DNA from: Celoporthe dispersa
Taxonomy: Eukaryota; Ascomycota; Sordariomycetes; Diaporthales; Cryphonectriaceae
DNA: 64,000 nt
Reading direction: 5' to 3'
Assembly: GCA_016584495.1 (NCBI GenBank)
Contig: WAID01000015.1
Location: 310,001 to 374,000, forward strand
A model generated the notes under the pieces. It searched no databases and was not told the DNA's origin. It worked only from the letters and a program-made list of their open reading frames with translations. The position numbers were made by a program, and so were the translations under genes. Position 1 is the first letter of the stretch. The number at the start of each line of letters is the position of its first letter. Shown in pieces: positions 55,618-64,000 of the stretch.

Positions 55618-57486
55618 ATGAGCCAACGACATGTCTCGCGGGCGGCCCTCGTGGCCATGACCGCCACCCTGGCCCGCGCCGCCACCCTCGACGACGTGTG
55701 CACCACGTCCTACGTGACGGACCACCTCCCGGCGAGCGGCTTCTACGACTACGTCGGCCTGACCATCAACAGCGACAGCGTCACCGCCAACCCGGTCACC
55801 AACTACACCGTGGGCCCCACCGACTCGAATTTCTTCCCGGCCGCCAGCTTCGACTACTGCAACGTGACCTTCACCTACAGCCACGACGGCCGCGGCGACT
55901 CTGTCCTCCTCACCCTGTGGCTGCCCTCGCCCGACAACTTCCAGAACCGCTGGCTGTCCACGGGAGGAGGAGGCTATGCCATCAACTCCGGCCTCGAGTC
56001 TCTGCCCGGCGGCGTCATGTACGGCGCCGCGTCGGGCCAGACGGACGGTGGGTTCGGCATCTACCAGGACAACGCCATCGACACCTTCCTGGTAGAGAAC
56101 GGCACCGTGGACTGGCAGAACGTGTACATGTTTGGGTACCAGGCGATCCGCGAGCTGAGCCTGGTCGGGAGGGCGTTTACGGAGAACTTTTTGAGATGAA
56201 CGGTACGAAGCTGTACAAGTACTACCAGGTAAGCCTTGGCCCTCTTTTTCCTTTTCTCTCTCTCTCTCTTATATATATATATATACATACATATACACAC
56301 CAGGACTAACACGTTCTCACGATATCAGGGCTGCTCTGAAGGTGGTCGTGAGGGCTGGAGCCAGGGCCAGCGCTTCGGCGACGCCTACGACGGCGCGGCC
56401 ATCGGCGCCCCGGCCTTCCGCTTCGCCTTCCAGCAGGTCCAGCACCTCTACTCCAACGTGGTCGAGCAGACCCTGGGCTACTACCCGCCACCCTGCGAGC
56501 TCGAGAAGATCATGAACGAGACCATCGCCAACTGCGACGGCCTCGACGGACGGCTGGACGGCGTCGTGTCCCGCAACGACCTGTGCGTCGCGAGCTACAA
56601 CATCAGCGCCACCCTGGGCCTGCCCTACTACTGCGCCGCCTCCAGCGGTGGCTACTACAAGAAGAGACAGGGCGGCGGCGGCGGCAGCATCCCGGAGCAG
56701 AACGGCACCGTGACCGCCGAGGGCATCGCGGTGGCGCAGAAGGTCATCGACGGCCTGCACGACGACGAGGGCAAGCGGGTGTATTTCTCCTACACCCCGT
56801 CGTCGACCTACACGGACGCGGAGACGACCTACAACTCCGAGACGGGCGAGTGGGAGCTCGACATCACCTCGCTGGGCGGCTCCTTCGTCGAGGTGCTCCT
56901 GGAGCTCACTGTCGGCTCGAACCTGCCCACCCTCGACAACGTCACCTACTCGACCCTCCGCGACTGGATCTACCAGGGCTGGAACGAGTACCAGGACAGC
57001 CTGATGACCAACTGGCCCGACCTGTCGCCCATCAGCAACGCCGGGACCAAGATCATCCACTTCCACGGCGAGTCCGACTACAGCATCCCCACCGACTCCT
57101 CCATCCGCTACTGGAACTCGGTGCGCCAGGTCATGAACCCGGGCGCCTCGTACAACGACAGCGTCTCCGCGGTCCAGGACTTCTACCGCCTGTTCCTCGT
57201 CCCCGGCGGCTCCCACTGCGCGCCCAACTCGTACGAGCCCAACGGGCCCTGGCCGCAGACCAACCTGGCCGTCCTGATCGACTGGGTCGAGAACGGCAAC
57301 GCCCCCGAGACCCTCAACGCCACCGTGCTGCAGGGCGACAATGTCGGCCAGAACCAGCAGATCTGCCTGTACCCGCTGCGCCCGTACTGGGCCAACAACG
57401 GCACCACGATGGAGTGTGTCTACGACGAGGCCAGCATTGAGTACTGGGACTACGACCTGGACTCGTTCCTGCTGCCCGTCTATTAA
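55618..57486 (+). CDS. tannase/feruloyl esterase, secreted (one-base frame break)
   Basis: Secreted serine esterase acting on gallate or ferulate esters of plant phenolics. Two exons are read, 55618-56228 and 56329-57486, in phase 0, giving about 589 residues. Signal peptide MSQRHVSRAALVAMTATLARA. The catalytic Ser (about 207) is in GCSEGGREG, directly after the intron. The Asp (about 452) is in HFHGESDYSIP and the His (about 498) in GGSHCAP. The Cys beside Ser and the Cys beside His form the CS-D-HC pattern diagnostic of tannases and type-C feruloyl esterases. Many NxS/T sites and a KKRQ segment in the lid region (about 313) fit a processed secreted enzyme. The frame breaks at the ttttt run 56189-56193: one more T joins TENFF to EMNGTKLYKYYQ; as written it stops at 56199. 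Confidence 0.93.
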
Positions 57487-57880
57487 GCCTCGTCTGCTGA
57501 TGGGCAGCGAGGAACAGAGGGCGAGTGGTTGGTATGGTCGGCTGGTTTAGTCATGTATAATGTTTTTACTCTTCATGAAAGCAAAAGAAGAAGCAAAGAA
57601 GAAAAAAAAAGAGAATTCTAGTATATATATATATATTCTATAAATATAGTATGACATGCATGATATGTTGAAGCAAGCTCTTGAGCGCGGAAAGAAACAA
57701 ACCTACCGGTGCTCTTCATATCCTCCAAATATTCATATTACCGCATATATACTTACTCTAACCATAACACCAGGACTTGCAATGAATGACTGAAACTCCA
57801 AGTTAGAAGCGTAGACCAGAACAACAATAACCCAGACCAACAAAAAAGAAAGAAAAAACAAAGGAGAAGATCGATTGTAC
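57487..57880. other. intergenic between convergent genes
   Basis: 394 bp, AT-rich with a TATATATATATAT tract at 57621-57634. No gene is seen. Confidence 0.5.
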
Positions 57881-60800
57881 TCAGCCTACAGAATCCCTCC
57901 GAATCTCCAGCGCCTGCGAGACGTCAAAGGCATCCGACCCGATCTCCCTCTCCGCCAGCCCCGCCAGGTGAATCCGGTCCACAGGGCTGTCGTCCAGGAC
58001 CAGGACGGAGTGCTCGACGGGAAGGGCCTGCCCCGCCCGGTTCGTCCGCGCAAAGGCCTGCGCCAGCTCCGCCGCCCCCGGGCACGGGCTCGTCAGCACC
58101 TGGTAGTTGGCCACCTGCAGGTTCATGCCCGTGGCCGCGCTCGCCATGGTGGCGACGAAGGTGCGGGCGCGCCTGCCGGGCGCCCTGGCCCGGTCGAGGC
58201 TGTTGAAGTCCTCCTCGGCGCGCGCTCTCTGGGACCGCGAGAGGTCCTCGTGGTAGAGCACCGGCTCGACGGCCCTGGCGCGGAGGGCCGGCTCCTCCTT
58301 GAGGTAGGCGTACAGGAAGACCGCGCTGGCCACCGTGGGCGCCAGGATGACCACCTTCTTGAGCAGGAGGTCGTGGTCCACGGGGCCCTTCTGGAACCGC
58401 GCGGGTGTGCTGTCCGGGGCCGGGCGGGGCCGCATGTCCGCGTTGGCCCGGTCGATCTCGGCCAGGATGAGTCTCAGCTTGGGGCTGTCGCGCCCGAGCG
58501 TCCTCCAGAAGCGCCGCACGTCCGGGAGCTGCAGGATCTGGGTCCTGTCCTCCAGGGCGCGGATGGCGCTGCGCATGTGTGAGTCGTGCACCCTGAGGGT
58601 CCCGTCGCTGATGAGCCGCGCCGCGCCGGGGAACAGGGACACAAAGTAGAGCTCGTCGCGGAGGCGCCTCGGTATCCTGTCCAGGAGGTCTGCGGGCCCG
58701 AGACCCGCGGTGCCGTGCTGTCTGGCGGCGTCGGCGAGCCTCTGGACGTGTGCCTGGAGGGACCTGGGCGTGGGCGCCGAGACGATCCTCGGCTGGACGG
58801 TCTGGATGCTCGAGACGGGCTGGCCGAGGAACGAGGAGCTGTGGGAGAACCGCACGACGATCTCCGGGCTGAAGATTCTCCGGAACTCGTCCTCGAACTC
58901 GCGGATATGCCTCTTCGTCCCCCTTTCCAGGGCCTTGTCGTAGAGCGTGACGAGGCTGGGCATGCGGGAGTGTAGGAAGACGTCGATCAGTCGCATCGGG
59001 AAGACGAGGTTGTCGACGCCCTTGTCTCCGAAGGGGGTTCCTGTGACGAGCCAGATGTAGGCGTCGAGAATATACTTGTGAGCCCTGTTGAGAAAAGAAA
59101 AAAGAAGAGAAGATAGGTTAGCGGTTTGTTCCTCTGCAATCTGTGGCTGGTTAGTTACTTACGTTGCCAGTATTATGGGGCCACGGCCTCGATCATACAT
59201 GCCGGGGAGATGAGCCTCGTCGATCAGGGTCAGCCCTATAGGAGCCCCGTAGACCGTCTCGCGCTCAAAGACACACTTGGGATGGGGACGCGGTCGCAGG
59301 TTGCCCGGGCGGTGCTGAAAGGTCCGGAAGAAGGACTCGTCGCCGTGGGAGATGAGGAAGATGATGGATCCCACCGACTCGAGCGTCGCATGGCTCGTCC
59401 ACTTGAGATCATACGTGTTCCGGACAGCCTCCCTCTCGGCGACCGCGCCCATCCTGAACCTGTCCTTGAAGCCGTCCAGGTCGCGCCTGAGGTGCGGTGG
59501 GATCCCGGCACCCTTCGACACGACGACAAAATTATACACAGAGGTCTTGAACTCTGCCGCCTCGACGGCCTTGATCCAGCCCGCCATCATAGCCCCGGGC
59601 ACCTGGATAAGAGACGCCCCGGGCCTCAGCATGTCCGCGATCCTCCTGGTCAGCCCGCCCGGCACGCAGTAGCACACCACGTCACCAGGACGCTCCCGCT
59701 GGCTCGGACACTGCTGCTGCTGCTGCTGCGTGGCTTTTGTGCCCATCGGGAGGTGGTGGTGCGCGAACGGAGACCCCCAGTCGCGCAGGCAGCGGCCCTT
59801 GGACGCAGCGACCAGGGCCTTGAGCGCCACCGCCGCTAGCACCGTGTGCGTCTTGCCGAGCCCCATGTCGTGGCTGAGGAGCCCGCCTGCGCGCTGGAGC
59901 ATCCTGGCGGCGCTGTAGAACTGGGGCGGGGTGACAGAGAGCCTGGAGGAGGGGAACCGGACCGAGCGGGCCCTTGCCTCCTGCGCGAGCTGGCTGGGCA
60001 CGAGGTGCGGGAAGATGCCGCAGCAGTCCTCCCACTCGTCAGCTGAGGGCGAGGCCATGGCCGGCAGCATCCCGTCCAGGTTGTGAAGACCGCCGTACTT
60101 GATCTCAGAGCCGAGCCTCTGCAGGACGGCTTCCGTGTCCCTGTGTGAGCGGGCGCTGCTCGACACGGCATAGCGCACGCTGCTGCTGATCTTGGCGATG
60201 TTTTTTCCGAACGAGTCGGCGTATTTGGGGAGGAGGCTGTTGCTGCTGGAGCCCTTCGCGGCGGGCGGTGTGGGAAGCAGCACCTTCGGGACACCAGTGC
60301 CCGGAGGCGTGATGTTGTTCGGCCAGGGCGTGACGGCATCCAGGTTTACTGTCGACGAAAGTGCGGCTGGGCGCCGTGGCGTGGGCATCTTTGGGTCTCT
60401 GGAGGAGTCCACTTCGCTTCCCTCCGAGCTGGTCTCTGGGACACTGCCCCCGGCCGCAGGGTCGTCGTACCTGGTGCTGAAGCCCCTGCGGCGGTGGCGG
60501 TCGAGAATGTGTCGGGTCACGTCCTCCGCCGGTCCGGGCACGTGAAAGAGCGTCGGGCGCAGACACCACTGGAACCGGAACTGCAGCACAGACTCCTGTT
60601 CCTGGTGGAGGCGCCAGGAGCGCTCGTAGGCCCGGACGACCCCGTGGAAGGCCTGGTCCGTCCTGTGCAGGCATTCATACCGGCCGTCCACGCCATATGC
60701 GACCAGGAGGTGATAGAACTCGTGCGAGGTGCCCGTCCCCTGCTGCGTCTGGATGCGCAGCTCGAACATGGCCCGGGTGATGAACTCGGACAGGCGCGAG

Positions 60801-61045
60801 ATCCACATCCGGCCCAGCTCGTCCGTGTGCAGGAAGTCGCTGCAGTGGCCCCAGTACTCGATCTCTGGAAAGGGGAGGCCCCTGTGGTCGCTCGTCATCA
60901 GGTACGTACACTGGTCCAGGGTTTTGGGCCGGAAGTTCCGCCTCGAGGGGAGCTGCATGAAATCCTTGTAGATGTCCATGTTCATCGGTCTGTTTACATC
61001 TTGCTCAGGCGGCGCGTCTCTGTTGCTGTCTACTGCGTATGCCAT
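57881..61045 (-). CDS. SNF2-type ATPase/helicase-like protein with unknown N-terminal half
   Basis: Two exons are read, 61045-59163 and 59084-57881 (GTAAGT...CAG, phase 2), giving about 1028 residues from ATG 61045. An open frame continues further upstream but looks non-coding. ATPase motifs in order are I SHDMGLGKTHT (about 394), II LIDEAHLPG (about 607), III VTGTPFG (about 646), V FVATMASAATGMNLQ and VI AQAFARTNRAGQ (about 972). The AxxRxxRxGQ-like motif VI and the spacing point to the SNF2 rather than the DEAD-box group. Residues 1-290 (IYKDFMQLPSRRNF, EIEYWGHCSDFLHTDELGRMWI, EFYHLLVAYGVDGRYECLHR) match nothing I know. A Pro/Ser-rich linker (about 190-280) and a Gln-6 tract (about 442) follow. 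There is no RING, HIRAN, chromo- or bromodomain. No frame break was found. It may act on DNA or chromatin; the target is unknown. Confidence 0.85.
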
Positions 61046-62195
61046 CTTCAGAATCAACCCTGCCAGGTCTTGCACAGCGAACCAGCGCTGTGTAAGTATA
61101 ACCAACTCACCGGGTGCTCTTGTGCCAATCTGAAAGCCCCCCCTACTGGGAAAGGGAGGAAAAGACAGTGAGTGGTAATGCTGCAGGAAGGCAGGCAAGT
61201 CTTGAGATCGAGCATGACAGAAGGGGTTATCGAGCGCCTTTTGAAGGCGAACATCCTCGCAGCCGACATTGTACTGAAGCACAATGCCATTCTTGGTGTG
61301 ACTGGTCTTCCAAGAAAGGCCCTGGTCGAGTCTGGTGCATACACCCAGCAGCGTACCGAGGAGAACAAAGTGATGATTGCACAAGACCCCTTTGATCGAG
61401 GAAGACCATCATCAACCACCACAAAGGCATTGTCTTCTTCTCCTTGTCATGAACAAGCCATGAAAGAAGAAAATAGAGAGGGAAAAAGTGGAGAGTGTAG
61501 TGATCACTCATCTAAGCTTAAATCCTCCAGATCGATGAGGACCCATAATTAAAGTGTACGATGCGGTTGAAACATTGACGATGATGTAAAAAGAGAAGGA
61601 AAAAAAAGGCTGAGAAGGGAGAGAGCAAGTAAAAAGAAAAAGGTCAAAAAAAAAAAAAGGGAGAGAAGGGGAAAAGAAAAAAAGAACAACCAGCAAGAAA
61701 GACTGTCCATGAACAGAATCTCTTCCGAGCACCTCTTTCTGGATGCTGTTGGGACGAGGCACTGTAGATGTCAGGTGAACATAGTGTGTGTGTGTGTGTG
61801 TGTGTGCACGCAAGGCAGTACGCATTGGCAGGGTCGTCAGCTGGAACCACCTGGTTGGTCTATCGGCTTGCATTGCCTCGCCTGATGGTCCGGACTACGG
61901 CGAGAAATCTGTGGTGGCCCTCTTTCCGTCTTCGGTACCCGATGGTCAGGTCGTATCGCTGTGCATGGAGGTCCCACAGCGGTGGAATCCCTATCTGCAC
62001 AAGCAGCGACAACGCTTTCCCTCTCTCTCTCTCTTTCTCTCTCTGTGGTCAAGCCACCATCCAGATTCGTCTTCTTTCGGGTGTTGATAATCGTGATCAT
62101 TCTCCGGTGTTCCTCCTCCTTCTCTTCTTCTTTTCTTGTGCCTCCTCTCCCCGCTCCCCTGCAGGACCCGCCGACCCACCCCCTTCGCACGACGC
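61046..62195. other. intergenic with (GT)n repeat
   Basis: 1.15 kb with GT repeat at 61784-61806, CT repeat at 62021-62042 and purine-rich runs (61600-61690). It contains the leader of the SNF2-like gene and the 3' end of the carbonic anhydrase gene. No gene is seen. Confidence 0.45.
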
Positions 62196-63092
62196 CTAGT
62201 CCGTCAGGTTGTAGATCTTCTGGATGTCCTTGAGGGTGGAGGCGAAGTCGAACTTGAGGTCCTTGAGCAGGCCGTCCTTGAAGCCAAAGACCCAGCCGTG
62301 GACGACGGGGAACTGGTTCTCGCTGTAGCTCTTCTGGACGGCGGCGGTCTTCATGACGTTCCTGCACTGCTCGATGACGTTGAGCTCGACGAGGCGGTCG
62401 TAGCGGGCGCCCTCGTCGGCGATGGCGTCTAGCTCCCTCTCGTGCAGGCGGTAGACGTCGCGGATGTTGCGCAGCCAGGGGTTGAGCAGGCCCAGGTCCT
62501 TGGGGGTCATGGCGGCCTTGACGCCGCCGCAGCCGTAGTGGCCGCAGACGACGATGTGCTTGACGCCCAGGTGCTCGACGGCGTAGTTAAGCACCGCCAT
62601 GGCGTTGAGGTCGACGTTGCACACCAGGTTGGCGATGTTGCGGTGCACAAAGGCCTCGCCCGGCTCCAGGCCCGTGATCTGCTCCGCGGGGATGCGCGAG
62701 TCGCTGCAACCGATCCAGAGGTAGTCGGGCGCCTGACCTGCGGTGAGGCGCGAGAAGAAGTCTGGGTCCGCCGCGCGCTTCTCGGCGGCCCAGCGCGTGT
62801 TGTGTTCGAAGACGCGGTCGTGCGTCTCTTGTAGGTACTGCGACATCTCTTTCTTGCTCATGGTGCTGAGCAGGCGATTCCTGAAGGTGTCGGTGTTGTT
62901 GTTGTTGTTGTTTTTGGGAGGTCCAGAAGCTGACGGAGGGTGGTTGCCGTGCGAGTGTGAGCTGCAGCCTCGTCGTTGTGGGTTATTTCCGAGGTTGATG
63001 ATGCTGTGGCTGCTGATGCTGCTGAGGCGAGGCGAACAGTGTGCAGGTCGCGAGAACTGAGCAATGTGAGGATAGAGACGTCCTCTTATCAT
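62196..63092 (-). CDS. beta-class carbonic anhydrase
   Basis: Interconverts carbon dioxide and bicarbonate. Single exon, 298 residues. The zinc ligands are Cys about 130 (WIGCSDSRIP, with the Asp/Arg pair), His about 183 and Cys about 186 (CGHYGCGG). HRNIANLV and NVIEQCRN are further family motifs. The first 75 residues (MIRGRLYPHIAQFSRP... with His/Ser/Arg and an Asn-6 run) are basic and hydroxylated with few acids, as in a mitochondrial presequence. A second in-frame ATG at 62861 (MSKKEMSQ) lies directly before the enzyme core and would give a cytosolic form of about 221 residues, the usual size. No frame break was found. Confidence 0.95.
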   Translation of the reverse strand: MIRGRLYPHIAQFSRPAHCSPRLSSISSHSIINLGNNPQRRGCSSHSHGNHPPSASGPPKNNNNNNTDTFRNRLLSTMSKKEMSQYLQETHDRVFEHNTRWAAEKRAADPDFFSRLTAGQAPDYLWIGCSDSRIPAEQITGLEPGEAFVHRNIANLVCNVDLNAMAVLNYAVEHLGVKHIVVCGHYGCGGVKAAMTPKDLGLLNPWLRNIRDVYRLHERELDAIADEGARYDRLVELNVIEQCRNVMKTAAVQKSYSENQFPVVHGWVFGFKDGLLKDLKFDFASTLKDIQKIYNLTD

Positions 63093-64000
63093 GGCACTTT
63101 GGCAGTAGTTTCTTTCGTGTCAAGTAGTGAAGCGAGTCCTTGTCTTGATGACTTTTTGTTTGTCTGTTTTTTCTTTCTGTGTGGCCGGTAAATTGGTTCG
63201 TTGGTTGGGGGGGGGGAGAGAAAGAAAAAGCTGGACGTTGACGATGACGATCGACAGACGGGTCTTGTCAGGCCTAATCGGGCTTCGACGAGAAAAGCTC
63301 TCAGCTTCTTTTTAGCGCAGCTTGGCTGCTCTCAGCTTCTCTCCTAGCGCGGGGCACACCCGTCTAGTGGGGGTGCACGCTACGGGAGAGAAGTATCGCT
63401 GTACCTTTTCCTGTACCAACGCCCCCCGCCTGTGTTTTTTGTTTTTGGAGGGAGGGGAGGGAGGGGAGGGAGAGGAGGAGGGTTCAGCTGGCTACTTATA
63501 TACCTGAGAATCATAAGTTCACTACACGGTGATCGGCACGAGATATGCCAGTATGCAAGAGGGAGGTGTATTTTTAATCTTTCTTGGTATTTCCTTTGCA
63601 GGCAGGTCAATGTACGTGGGCGGGGACGCTGTGGGCGGTAAAGTGTATCATGTACATAGTATGTACTGTAAGCTTTCGGCTGGAGGTGTCACTGCAGCCA
63701 TACAGTATGAGTTGGGTTCCGAACACGGCAGAAACAAGACACCAAAACGAACGAGACTTGGCCGAAACAAGCGGGTGGTTACTATCTCGCCAAAGATGAC
63801 TACCAGGCCATTATTGTTCACGTGACACCCTCTACACCGCAAAAGTCAAACAAGGTATATATAAACATATAAATATATACACACATACATAAACATAAAT
63901 TCATGTTGATAAGTGCCCATGTACAAAAAAGGGTGTATGCTCGCCAAGGATGCAGGCTGTAGCCAATACCTGTGCAGACCAGCAGCAGGACCCGCCAGCA
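63093..64000. other. intergenic to right edge
   Basis: About 900 bp with a GGGAGG-type repeat at 63452-63482 and an AT-rich stretch at 63850-63910. No gene is recognised. A gene may begin or end beyond 64000, but nothing here supports it. Confidence 0.45.

Noticed and set aside
61046..61384. upstream extension of the SNF2-like protein
   Set aside because: The frame is open, but codons become AT-rich and no ordered sequence is seen; the ATG at 61045 was preferred.
1..64000. CRISPR arrays, rRNA genes, insertion sequences and secondary-metabolite megasynthases
   Set aside because: None seen. Repeats present are simple microsatellites, and no 5S rRNA-like block or PKS/NRPS motif was found by eye.

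Overview
This is a 64 kb piece of nuclear DNA from a filamentous ascomycete. The evidence is short GT-AG introns (about 50-140 bp), GC-rich third codon positions, a dispersed intron-containing tRNA-Pro, and fungal-restricted families such as Mim1/Tom13, an Egh16/GAS1-like secreted protein, a DUF6594 membrane protein and fungal GH92 mannosidases. The Egh16/GAS1-like gene and the overall style fit a Sordariomycete, possibly plant-associated; the sequence alone does not settle a genus. I count 21 well-supported protein genes, one partial 3' end at the left edge and one tRNA. All family names come from reading motifs, not from a database search.

Layout. 0.7-9.5 kb holds housekeeping genes: MIM1 (outer-membrane import) divergent from SHP1/p47 (Cdc48 cofactor), GTR1 (Rag GTPase of TORC1), an unknown Cys-cluster protein and a DUF6594 membrane protein. 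9.9-10.4 kb is an AT-rich island. 10.5-18.1 kb has a GH92 alpha-mannosidase, a short-chain dehydrogenase and an F-box-like protein. 18.2-22.7 kb is gene-poor apart from tRNA-Pro(AGG). 22.7-33.4 kb has the Egh16/GAS1-like protein, a second GH92 enzyme, a phosphoinositide phospholipase C and a MYND zinc-finger protein. 36-47.4 kb has a DUF5672-type glycosyltransferase-like protein, a Tvp38/TMEM64 protein, an unknown protein and a large coiled-coil protein, separated by long intergenic stretches. 48.4-63.1 kb has a TetX-like FAD monooxygenase, an amidase-signature hydrolase, a tannase/feruloyl esterase, an orphan SNF2-type ATPase and a beta-carbonic anhydrase.

The most striking feature of the text is a repeated pattern of single-base frame breaks, most of them in homopolymer runs, inside genes that are otherwise intact and often essential (MIM1, GTR1 twice, the second GH92, MYND protein twice, TVP38, amidase, tannase, and probably the unknown protein at 43 kb). 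In each case the expected protein resumes in another frame within a few bases. The simplest reading is homopolymer error in a long-read assembly rather than pseudogenes. The coordinates given here span the break, and the predicted lengths assume it is corrected.

No clear new multi-gene system stands out. The best candidates for novelty are the SNF2-like ATPase with an unrecognised N-terminal half, the possible aromatic ester/amide degradation group at 48-57 kb, and a basic insertion with dibasic sites in the Egh16-like protein.
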